Origin: Monocercomonoides exilis
Taxonomy: Eukaryota; Preaxostyla; Oxymonadida; Polymastigidae
Assembly: GCA_001643675.2 (NCBI GenBank)
Contig: LSRY02000005.1
Location: 1,900,001 to 1,964,000, forward strand
Direction of reading: 5' to 3'
DNA length: 64,000 nucleotides
Position 1 is the first letter of the stretch; the number at the start of each line of letters is the position of its first letter. The position numbers and the translations under genes were made by a program. A model generated the notes under the pieces. That model was not told the DNA's origin, searched no databases, and worked only from the letters and a program-made list of their open reading frames with translations. Shown piece by piece: positions 24,000 through 33,492 of the stretch.

Positions 24000-25925
24000 G
24001 CTGACCAAATTGAACTTTCAGAGGAACTGCAGCGGCAATGCTCGACCGGTCATTAAAACCTGACTTTGCCAAATCTCTATTCATTTTCTCTCGCGCGCTT
24101 TTCACTAGCCCACCCCCAAGCCCAGCCAGCCTCCCCAGCGCTGTCCCTCTTTCTTCAGATCCCGTTCTCTTCAAACACCCGCTTTTTCCATCCCTTTTCT
24201 TGTCTTCACAGCTCAGTGCAGAAACAAACGCACAATGCAGCATCTGCACAGCCACAGTCTCCAGCGCTCGCGCTGCTGTCCGCGCAGCAAGCTCCACCGA
24301 TCGCTCGCACGCAACAAACCCCACAACCTCTGCAATGAGATGCCCGGCCAGCTGGAGCAGAACACCGCACTTCTCAACAAAGCCAAACGTGATGTTGTGC
24401 TCCCGGCAGTTCGAAAAGAATTACTCAAGACATTCATGCAACAGCTCCGGCTGGTAGAACGGCTGTTCAATCACAAAGCTGCGTGTCGCAGTTGGAGAGA
24501 GACAGGCACATACCTGTGCAGAGGCACCAGCTGAGCCACATGCAGGCCGAGGAGACTTTCTCTGCACACCTGCCACCTGGTGTGGTGAGGCCGATCTGTG
24601 TGCTCCGCTCGAAGATGTCAGAGACCGAGCAGAGGCAGAATGGACAGAATCGAGGACGGAGCATGCATATGCAAAGCGGCAGTTCCGGCGAGGAGAGGAA
24701 GGAGGTAGTTTCCAGAAGCTATCTCGATATCCTCCTGCAAAAGATACGACATCCACCAGAACGCCGACGACGCTGCCAGCGTACCCTCCGAAAGATCCAC
24801 CGCACACATCCGCAGCGACTCCCACTCATCCACAAACACACAATACGATACACTAAACACCCCAATCATCCCTTTCCCTTTGCACACTTACCCGATCGCA
24901 TTCGTCGCATCCCGCAGAGCGATCGACGGCATAATTTCCTGCGGCACAACCCCCTATCGCAACAAACTCGTCCATCCCCTCTCTCTGCCTGTCCGAATTA
25001 AAATGCAACAATCATCCACCTCACGCTAAAGGTTCGTTTCCGTCTATAATAACTCCTCATTCGCATCGTTCCTTTTCTCTTGATCCCGCCTTTTCGTTCT
25101 CAAACTCTTCTCTCTTGTTATGAACAGCAAGCGCAATCACTTCTCGCAACAGAACCTCATCCTCCATCCTCATCCCCGTCGCCTCCAGCGCCTTCACCTC
25201 ACTCCTATCCTCCACTTCACACACTGCAATCCCTCATGCCATCACTCCGTCGTACAGCTCCACCGCCACATGCCTCAACTGCGGCAATCGCTACACCTTC
25301 AGCGCTCTTGCTGATTGAAGCATAGAAGGATCAAACATAACTTTGATCGACTGGAAAGCATTCACATCTTCCACCTGAAAGATCCGATTGCTTCACGACT
25401 TCGTTTCCACCAACGCAACAAACGATATAAGAAGTCCAATCAACTAAACGGAAAGGAATGTCGAAAGTGCGGTATTATAGGCACTTGCAACACCCCCATA
25501 CAACACAACCAGCTGTGTCACGCCACAACATATCCTCGAAGCATCTTCAGCACTTCAGAAATGACTTCATGTGATTTACAAACACTTCACCTTCTTCAGC
25601 TTCAACAATCCGCAACAGCCTTTCTATGTTTCCAATCGCTGCTGCTGAAGCGTATGATGCAGCCACCACCGAGGTATCCGAATGGTTATTCGCAGGTGCA
25701 GATGATGAAGAATGTGAGAGAGATTCAAATACTGATGCAGTTGCCTCCTTCTTCTTTTCGTTTCTTCTCCTCCAGAACGGTGAAGAAGAGATGCTTGAAG
25801 CTGAATACGAGGAATGTGAGGAATTGGAAGAAAATGGGGAAGTTGTTGAAGCATCAGCAATCGAAGAAGAAGAAGAGGAAGAGGAAGAAGAAGAAAGAGG
25901 AAGACAAGTGGGAGAAAAATTATAT
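24000..25925 (-). pseudogene. Decayed protein gene, GC-richer, family unknown
   Basis: On the minus strand, protein-like sequence runs from about 25925 to 24000 but changes frame repeatedly and meets both TGA and TAG stops. Readable pieces in order are a Ser-rich leader, IGNIERLLRIVEAEEGEVFV, QLVVLYGGVASAYNTALSTF, LRHVAVELYDGVMA, DRSEVKALEATGMRMEDEVL, VFVDEWESLRMCAVDLSEG, FVIEQPFYQPELLHECLE and ERSVELAARTAARALETVAV. Base composition is visibly more GC-rich than the flanks, like the coding exons elsewhere. Some frame changes might be introns, but four in-frame stops within about 130 codons argue for decay. I cannot name the family; the pieces look helical. The open frames on the plus strand here are its antisense. 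Confidence 0.55.
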
Positions 25926-26139
25926 TAGTAATGTGATAATGAAGACAATGAAGGAGATGAAGGCGAATCTGAAAAAGAACTTTTCAGAGATGGTTGAGAA
26001 GAACCAACGAGAAAAAGGAGGATGAAAGAGTCGAAGCAAAAGTGATGGTTGCCTTTTGGCAAAAAAAAAAAAGAAGAAACAGCAGAAAAACAAAAATTGT
26101 GAAAAATATGAAGAACATGAAGGAGAAATGGAATAGAGA

Positions 26140-27130
26140 AAAAAAATTCGATTTCTGGCAAAATCTTCCTTTGATTCAGTCCAAATGAATCGATTATCCA
26201 TCCCATTGCTGCAGCATTATCAGTCTGCAAACAGAACACTAATGCAGCTTTTACATCAAAAAATCGGATAAGAGCTCAACCGGAAATCTTCAACGTTGTC
26301 CTTTGGTGTCTTTGCATGATTGTTGGAATTTATCAATTAACAACTCAAAGCTTTGGAGAAGATATGCAAAAACCAATTATTAAAGCAAAGGATACACAAG
26401 TTGCGAAGCACCAAAATGCCGAGTGTATGCTAATTAAGCTGCCATCAAGAAGACAATCAAAGCAGTTTCAACAGCAGAAACAGAACTGGAGCAATAGGCA
26501 GATTAAGACAAGGAATTATCAACTTCAGAATTCATTGGGAGTTGTTGAGCATCCCCCAAAATTGATTGACTTCAATTTGTTTCGGCATCTTATCAACTTT
26601 GTACAGTTGAGAGGAAAAAGAAATATAAGAGAAAACGGTAACCATTGCAACAAGAGGTATATGGATCCGAATAAGAAGTCCGGCTGATCATCAAAATCTG
26701 CTCAATTAAAATGAAGCACGAGAAGAAAATGAAGAAGACGGTTATGAAATATTTATATTCATGCCATTGTAACGAAGGCCAAATCCATATGTGCATGAAA
26801 TGGAAATGTAACTTCTCTTTCGCGTTGAATATTCTCCCAAAAAATAAGAAAATTACATCGCTTATTGCTTCTAATGAAATTTGATCGGAAATCTCAACAA
26901 AATGCTTCTTTGAAGAAGAACTCACTGATATTTATTATATTCTGCGCTGAAACAAAATGTATAAACATTTTGGATAGTAATAAAAATTCATCGAGACATA
27001 GGTCTTCACTTCGATTCCAAAAAGTGGTAGATTGTTCATACCACAATTGTTCTAAGCTTCTATCTGACGCTTGAATGATTTTCTTGCCTTTTTTGACAAT
27101 AAACATCCTGCTTTCCATATAGCCAACCAC
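26140..27130 (-). pseudogene. Decayed retroelement pol-like remnant
   Basis: Fragments on the minus strand resemble reverse transcriptase/RNase H in the expected order but in different frames. There is a GFGLRYN stretch (about 26760-26790), similar to the 'PFGL..P' region of RT. Next is QFWGMLNNSQ followed by IIPCLNLPIAPVLFLLLK (about 26460-26580), similar to the connection segment 'LGmlNYy..FIPnls.i..PL..LLK'. Last is QTDNAAAMGWIIDS (about 26165-26240), similar to an RNase H active-site strand. No intact frame, LTR or end could be found, so the element class is left open. The match rests on short motifs read by eye. Confidence 0.35.
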
Positions 27131-27757
27131 TTTCCTTGTTCAATTATACCACAAACTGCTCCTCATACTTATGCTCAAAATACTATATAATTTTGTGCTG
27201 ACTTTATTTTTCATCGAATTCCATCCGCATATGTACAATTCATTGAATCATTAGTTGAATTGTTTTCAGCTTTTGGTTCAACAAAAATTCAAAAAATCTT
27301 TGAGCTTGCACGTATTCTCCTATCTACAAATTGCAATACAATAATTAGCTCTATTCCTATCGTATAGCTCTGCTTTAAGAAGATTAACCATTTAAATAAT
27401 TGTTCGCATTCCTGGACTTTTGAAAGGATACAGACGGAAATATCTTCGCAATCAACAGAAAAATATAAAACAAAAAAACATATGTTGATATTTTCATTCA
27501 AAAATAAAATTGTTGTATTTCTTTTGTCTTACAATTTTCAAAAATCATCAGATTGAATTTCAAAAACAAGTTATCTCCATCATTTCTTGTTGTCATCACA
27601 GGAATTAATATTAATGATTCAAAAGTTAACATCTGCTCGCCGATCTCTCATCTTGCAAATGACTATTCCTGTATAAAAAAAATAGTTTTTTGATCAGAAA
27701 ATCCATAACAACAAACAGAAAAAAAGCGTTCTCAATCTTTGGTATTACAATTCGAAA
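27131..27757. other. Spacer upstream of helical-family gene
   Basis: AT-rich sequence with short open frames only. It may hold more of the decayed element on its left side and the promoter of the next gene on its right. Nothing was identified with confidence. Confidence 0.45.
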
Positions 27758-29343
27758 ATGTCAACGCGAGGTGGAACGGTAAGAATGAATCTATTTTTTT
27801 AATCTTTTATGAGATTTTTTATTTTTCATCTGTTTCTTCTGTTCAAACATATGCAAATTTATTATGATTATTAAAAATGCGTTGTGTTCTGGCACAATTA
27901 ACTTTTAAAAATAAAGGAGACGAACAACACAAAAAAGTTGAAAGGTTTGCAAACATTATTTTGTTTGAATTTTTGTTTATTGCTATTTTAACTTTTTTAT
28001 TCAGAACGGTTTTCTGAACTGGAAGACTGCAATGAAATTGAACAGAAACAGAAAATTCAAGAAATGAACGAAATGATGGACGAAATGGTTGAAAATGAAT
28101 TTGATTATGTTTTCACGATTAAATGGTTCGACAAAATTCATGAAATGATTGAAGAAAAGAAAATGACAATGAAAAATGCAATTTTGTTACTGAAGCGCAT
28201 TGGATATTACCAAACGTTGATAAAAACATGGAGTCTACCTTTTAATAAATCTTTGTTGTTCAAGAAATTCAAAAAGATAATGGAGGAAGAAGAGAGTAAA
28301 CATGAAGGAAAGAACGAAATGCTTTTTGTTGATCTTTTTGAATGTTATCTTTTATTTAGCGTTTTTGAAACATCGAAATTGTTGCCGATCTATATGCCTC
28401 GCATTCTGAAAGTTGCGTTGAAGAAAGAGGAAAGCGAAGAAATTCAAAAAGAAGTAGAAATAGCTTTGCTGGCTTTGAGAAACGTCGATGAAGCTGTGTG
28501 AATTATTTTATTTTTTGTTTTATTTTATTTTTGAATCTAATTTGTTTTTGCATTAATTTTTGAAAGAAAATGAAAAAAGAGCGTTATTTGAATGAAATCA
28601 AGGAAATTATCAAACATCATCAGGAACACCACAATCTGACACGACTTGCGTATCTGTCTGCTTGGGAGTTTTTTGTTAACAGATTTTACAGAGACAAAAG
28701 CTTGGAAGAAGTTTTTGTGAATGAGCTGCATTTTGTGAGAGAGGCAAGACGAGAACTAGAAGAGCTTTCAAATTGTGTGAATTGGAAGAGAAAAAAAGGA
28801 GAGAATGATGGAGAGAAAGAAACGAAAGAAGAGATTCTTTTGAGGAGATGGCTTCAGGCATTGTTTTCATGCTTTTTCACATGCGAATTATGGAATGAAG
28901 AAATTGTTGAGCTTTTGGCCAGCACTGTGAAAGTATTTCGAGCATCAAAGGATAATTTCACTATCATTAACAGCTTTTGCATTTGTTTTTTTGAATCGAT
29001 AGCAGAAAACAGGGCTGTGAAGATTGATGATTTGTTGAAAGGAGGAGCATTTGATGTCATTTTGGAGGAGATTCAGCGTCCAACGATGAATAACGAAATG
29101 GCATGTGAACTTGTAGATGTTTTTGATAAGGTTTTATGGCGATTGAAAGAGGATGATGATGATGATGATGATGAAATGGAAAAAGAGAAAAGAAAAATGA
29201 TAAAAAGGAAGGTATTTGAAAAGATGGAAGAAGAAGGATATGAAGATATCATCGCAAACTTGTATGAATTACTTTATTTTCATCGCAGAAATCATTATCT
29301 TTGTTTATCGTTCGATATTTCTGATTACTTTGTGAATGCTTGA
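27758..29343 (+). CDS. Helical (HEAT-like) protein of unknown function
   Basis: Exons 27758-27778, 27917-27944, 28005-28495 and 28567-29343 join in frame to 438 residues starting MSTRGGT. The first two exons are only 21 and 28 nt. The protein is almost all alpha-helical by eye: repeated amphipathic stretches such as FSELEDCNEIEQKQKIQEMN, MTMKNAILLLKRIGYYQTL, LTRLAYLSAWEFFVNRFY and FVREARRELEELS, with a short Asp/Glu run near the C-terminus. The layout suggests an alpha-solenoid (ARM/HEAT-like) without catalytic residues. From memory it looks like one copy of a large lineage-specific family in oxymonads, but this was not searched. There is no signal peptide or membrane segment. The function is unknown; alpha-solenoids usually bind other proteins. 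Confidence 0.72.
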
Positions 29344-29876
29344 GGAAACGAAATTTTCTGAATTTTTAGACTCAAAAATTTTTTTATTCTTTGAATCGTT
29401 TCACAAAATAACAAAAAAAAATCTTTAATAGAAATGTTTTTTAAAAATTTTTGCTTCACAACTTCAATACGAAACAAAGATATTCAATTATAAAAATAAA
29501 AATAAAAATAAAAATAAAAAAGAGCAAAAACCGAAGTCATTTTTTGAAGTGTTAACGTTTCTGAATCAACCGCAACTCAACAAGTCGTTTCTATTGTATG
29601 CTTTGAACGTTCAAAGAAGAATAAATTCAGTTTTCATAACAGCTGTCTTTTTCTTTTTCAATTTTTTTTTTTTTTCCCATCAACTTATTTTATGATTCGT
29701 CTCTCTGAATGCTTGATCGAATCATTCTAATGTGAAGTATTAATGCTGTTCGACTGACAGCTTGATAATTGAAATCAGTCATTCCTTCATTAAACTTTAT
29801 TTCTTTTCAAGGCAAATGGAACTTACAAGCCGTCTCACAAAACTTTGCAATTCAAAGAAATAATCAAAGAAAGCGT

Positions 29877-29877
<1 letters not shown>
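29344..29877. other. Spacer with short AT repeats
   Basis: AT-rich DNA after the helical-family gene. It includes a short (AAAATA)n run at about 29489-29520 and a 14-nt T run near 29663. No gene was seen. Confidence 0.5.

Positions 29878-29936
<59 letters not shown>
29878..29936. repeat. 59-nt T homopolymer
   Basis: An uninterrupted run of 59 T. It lies just beyond the C-terminal tail of the Merlin-type transposase remnant. A run of 59 A occurs at 32145-32203, in opposite orientation. The exact length may be limited by sequencing or assembly. Confidence 0.9.
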
Positions 29937-29944
<8 letters not shown>

Positions 29945-29969
29945 GAATGATTTGAGGAAATATCTGTAT

Positions 29970-31360
29970 TTATTTATCAGCCTCCCATTCAGGTGCATCA
30001 TCTCCATCCCCAACCTCATCTGATGATGTATCTGTTTCAAGTTCATAATCTGATTCTGAAGATTCTTCTTCGTGAAGCATTTCAGCCCCAGTCTCTTCTT
30101 CCTCTTCTTCTTGCCTAAATGCTTTATACTCAAGAGCTTTGAATCCTTTATCACTATATTTCAAAGCGTTCGACTAAAAATGGAAAAAATCAACTTTTTG
30201 ATTTCTGAAAAACGAAAATGTCTCGATATATTTTTGCATTCTATTTTGTCTCACTTCGTGTTAAGGAATGAACTTTCGAAGTGCAGCCCACAATGCTTCA
30301 ATATGATTAGTGCAAGCACCGATGATTGGATCTGAATAAGTGTGAAATAACATTTTATGAAAAAAGAAAAAAGAGAGATAACAAAACCTACAAAATGCTC
30401 TGAATGATTGACAGTTTTGTGTGTGAATCCATTCTAACTCAAAGAAGAATATGCTTTCATTGATCAGAGTGAATTTCTGTTCCTTGACAAATATATTTGG
30501 GTGTATACTTTTTTAATCATCTATTTTTTATCGGGGTGCTGATTTATAAAGATTATTGATTATTCGAAAGTGATTTTTAATTCAATAGAGAAAAAGCATG
30601 ATAATTGTTTTCATATACAAATGTTATGATAATACAAAAGAAAAAAATAATTTGAATAAGCCTTCTAACTCTTCACTGTTCTTTAATTGTTATTCATGAG
30701 ATATTTTTGAACCACACATTTTGTCAGAAAAAAAATGATTTCAAAAATTATCACCCATTTTTTTATGAACAAAATTTATACCGAAGCAGATCGGTTGGCA
30801 TCAGGAAAACAAATGCTTTTCCTCCACGTTCCTGAGCTCCGAAAATCCATATTTGCTTCTTATCGCGTCCGAATAAAAAAAGTTCAATTGATAATAAAGT
30901 TTCAATAGAAAAAGCATTAAAACCTCTCTTGTTTTTTCGCCTTCTCCAAACTGTTTCATCAATTTCGACGATGTGGCCAGGACCTCCTATGAGTGTTTGT
31001 ATTTTTCCATTCATCTGAGCGCATGTCCTCAGATATATGCATTAAAAATAAGAAACACTATGTCTTTCGCATTAAATGAGAGATAAAGTTTGTTTTTCAT
31101 TAAGATAATTGAAAAAAAAGATAAGGATCAGAATAAGATTAGAAATTGTGATCATCGATTTTGAGAACGGAGTTCCATTCCTGTAAGAAACTTCTTTTCT
31201 GCATTTATGGCATTTGAAAAACTATTTTCCTTCACTTCCTTTAATTGTTATCATCAATGAACGACAATTTGCAATTGGGCATTTTCATATAGCGTTCACA
31301 ACGTTATAGTGGAGCCATTGCATTGTTTCTCCATAATCGCAAATAATCTTCAACAAATTC
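29970..31360 (-). pseudogene. Merlin/IS1595-type DDE transposase, decayed
   Basis: Read on the minus strand in several frames, the pieces follow the IS1595/ISXO2 (Merlin) transposase order. A zinc ribbon comes first (CPIANC, then FFKCHKCRKEVSYRNGTPFS, 31140-31285). LRTCAQMNGKIQTLIGGPGH leads into VEIDET (first catalytic Asp, codon 30958-30960), then QIWIFGAQERGGKAFVFLM. GTEIHSDQ holds the second Asp (30462-30464). AYSSLS and GFTHKTVNHSEHFV follow, then TNHIEALWAALRKF with the catalytic Glu (30297-30299). A GT-AG intron (30332-30392, 61 bp) sits between the last two motifs. The frame ends in an acidic tail of about 60 residues down to 29970. At least one frameshift, a TGA in place of the usual Trp after SDQ, and an AT-rich interruption between 30540 and 30770 mark it as dead. 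Terminal repeats of this element were not found. Confidence 0.75.
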
Positions 31361-31610
31361 TGTTTTTCTTCCATTTCATAATTTAATTTTAAACGTTCAA
31401 CAATGTTTTTGGAACAATATACATCCTCATCAATATTAAAGACAAATAATCATGTGCACAAATATTTTGAAGTTTTTTGTGGGTGGATCAAATATTTTTT
31501 TAATGAATCTGATTCTTCCACTAACAAACGATTGAACTATCTTTTCAAATGTGCTTTTAACATATGATCAAAAGTTTGTCTTTTATATGGCAAGGTGGCG
31601 TATAAGAATT
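31361..31610. other. Short spacer between two elements
   Basis: AT-rich DNA between the transposase remnant and the inverted-repeat element. The first part could still encode the transposase N-terminus (a frame with EDYLRLWRNNAMAPL). Nothing else was seen. Confidence 0.4.
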
Positions 31611-31649
31611 ATATGCGGCAAATTCGCGTTATATCGGACATCGAAAAAT
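31611..31649 (+). repeat. Left terminal inverted repeat
   Basis: Begins ATATGCGGCAAATTCGCG. It pairs with the right repeat (33/39 identity), with mismatches scattered outside the central 16-bp core. Confidence 0.7.
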
Positions 31650-31937
31650 AGATTTAATTGTTTATTGAAATGTTTATTAATCAAATATATTCATGTTTCG
31701 GTTATATAAAAAGTGCGGAAGTTAGTCAAAATCAGGTTAGAATTTATTCTTTTTCAAAAAAAAATATGATTGTGGGTCAATGAATAAAATCGAAAAATCG
31801 AAAAAATTGTCAACAGAAATGATTCATCTTCTCGTCCTGATGAATCTGCTCCATCAGACAATCCCAAGCCATCACTTTTTGGAATAATTAAACTTATGTG
31901 ATGATAAAAAAATTAATAAATTAAAAATATAAAAAAT

Positions 31938-32016
31938 AAGCACTTGGCGGGATTAGAACCATTGACCATTCCAATAATTTAAGAAAAATCCTAACAACAC
32001 ATCCATTGATCCACTC
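31938..32016 (-). other. tRNA-like fragment with A- and B-box-like sequences
   Basis: On the minus strand TGGATCAATGG (32013-32003) resembles a pol III A box and GGTTCTAATCC (31960-31950) a B box. Spacing between them is about 40 nt. The acceptor and T stems do not pair properly and the anticodon loop is unclear. It is at best a decayed tRNA or a tRNA-derived sequence within the inverted-repeat element. Confidence 0.25.
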
Positions 32017-32053
32017 AAAAAGATTCTATTCAAAATTATTCTTTTATTTTTTT

Positions 32054-32066
32054 CCCTAACCCTAAA
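32054..32066 (+). repeat. Two telomere-like CCCTAA units
   Basis: CCCTAACCCTAAA lies inside the inverted-repeat element, with a further CCCTAA and a CGCTAA variant about 40 bp downstream. It is too short to be a chromosome end but matches the common TTAGGG telomere word. Confidence 0.5.
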
Positions 32067-32144
32067 ACAAAACAAAATTCAAAAAAGTTGATTCAAATGC
32101 AAACCCTAACGCTAAAGCCACAATTGAAACGAAAATTGATTGAG

Positions 32145-32203
<59 letters not shown>
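32145..32203. repeat. 59-nt A homopolymer
   Basis: An uninterrupted run of 59 A inside the inverted-repeat element. It is the same length as the T run at 29878-29936 and in the opposite orientation. Confidence 0.9.
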
Positions 32204-32204
<1 letters not shown>

Positions 32205-32480
32205 AATAGGTCGCCAAACTTTTCCGAAAACCGTTCTAGTGAACCCCCTTCATTAATAAATGCAAAAATTCAACAAAAAACAGAATTTTTCAATTGTATT
32301 GAAAAAGCTAATATTGAACTTTGTCTGTTTTTCAATAACTTAAATTAGGAATTGACCCAAAATTGTAATATTTTCGAAACATTTTTTGTTTTTTTTTGTT
32401 GTTAATGTATTCCGCGCATTAAAACTATTTTTAAATTGAATGTAATAAATATTAAAGTGTGTCAGAAGCAAAAAAACAAC

Positions 32481-32519
32481 AATTTGCGTTGTCCGATATA
32501 ACGCGATTATGCCCCATAT
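32481..32519 (-). repeat. Right terminal inverted repeat
   Basis: The reverse complement begins ATATGGGGCATAATCGCG and matches the left repeat at 33 of 39 positions. Confidence 0.7.
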
Positions 32520-33492
32520 GCTGGGAAAAAAAACTGAATTGCCTGTAAAGTCATTCTGAGTCGATGGTGATGGGGATTCAAGATTAAGGTGTTTTCTCAA
32601 CCAGACATGGAGGCTATGTGATAATTGGTGTAGCTGTTTCTTTCATCATCAATGCTGTTGAGTTGAAAAGATATGTTTGCGTTTTGTTGAATTTAAGAAG
32701 CGAAACAAAGTTGTTTAACGATTCTTATTCAAAAAGCATTCTTTTCCGATTGACAACTTCAGTTTCATTTCGTGCTTCAATACTAATGACAAACAAAATA
32801 ACATTCCAATCATTCATTTAAACTTGAGCAGATTCTGGATGTGCCATTGAACTGTACAGAAAATATGCTCTTTTTTCTCTAACTCTTTAAGAATTTCATC
32901 CAGGATTAGACTTTTTGAAATGGCATTATTCTTCAATGCTTTTTCCATCAATGTCATCTTCGTTTCCTTCTTCTTTTTGATGCACCTCCGGTTTGCTTGC
33001 GAACATCATCTGAATCCTACACTTTTGTTATTTATTAAAAGAAGAGAGAATGCGAAAGAAAGAAAGAAAAAGAAAGAAACTTTTCACACAGCGTAATGTG
33101 AGAAGCTCTCAAAATCTCTTCTGAAACCGCTCGGACGAAATCGCAAAAATGGAATTTTGTTGAAATTTTTTTGTATTTTGATTTCATAGTTTTATTGCGT
33201 CTTCATGCTTTTATAATAAAAATATGAAAACTTGTAAGAATGACTAAGTTAATGAAATGGCTAACACTGAAATAAAAAACACAGAAAAATAACGTTGCCA
33301 AAAAGAGTGTAAAGCACATTCATAAGTCAATTGCTCTAAGCAATGCATTCAAATGAAAAAAAAAAAAAAAAAAAAAAGAATAAGAATTTTTATAAAAAAA
33401 TTGTAAAACTTATCAGAAATTGGCCAAATATCAAAATCATTAAAATCAGCAAAACAGAACAAAATAAAAGAGTCTTTCAACGAAAATGTCTT
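32520..33492. other. Spacer, no gene seen
   Basis: AT-rich DNA with a 22-nt A run at 33356-33377. Short open frames show no family signature. It includes the 3' flank of the Ap4A phosphorylase-type gene. Confidence 0.5.

Larger units (their letters stand above)
31611..32519. mobile_element. Non-autonomous element with 39-bp terminal inverted repeats
   Basis: The sequence at 31611-31649 recurs in reverse complement at 32481-32519 with 33 of 39 positions identical. The identical core CGCGTTATATCGGACA is 16 bp. The 909-bp unit has no coding frame of note, so it looks like a MITE or a deleted DNA transposon. It lies next to the Merlin-type remnant but its repeats cannot be tied to that family from this window. 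The interior holds a 59-A run, two telomere-like CCCTAA units and a tRNA-like fragment. A target-site duplication was not evident by eye. Confidence 0.7.

Noticed and set aside
23836-24324. 162-aa minus-strand frame as an intact gene
   Set aside because: Its first half is a piece of the larger decayed gene; the second half is AT-rich spacer read through by chance.
24000-25925. Non-standard genetic code to explain in-frame stops
   Set aside because: Both TGA and TAG interrupt the frame, and intact genes in the window end with all three stop codons.
31938-32016. Functional tRNA gene
   Set aside because: Acceptor and T stems do not pair and the anticodon loop is not seven bases; reported only as a tRNA-like fragment.
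32054-32066. CCCTAA repeats as a chromosome end
   Set aside because: Only two or three units, inside a larger repeat element with genes on both sides.
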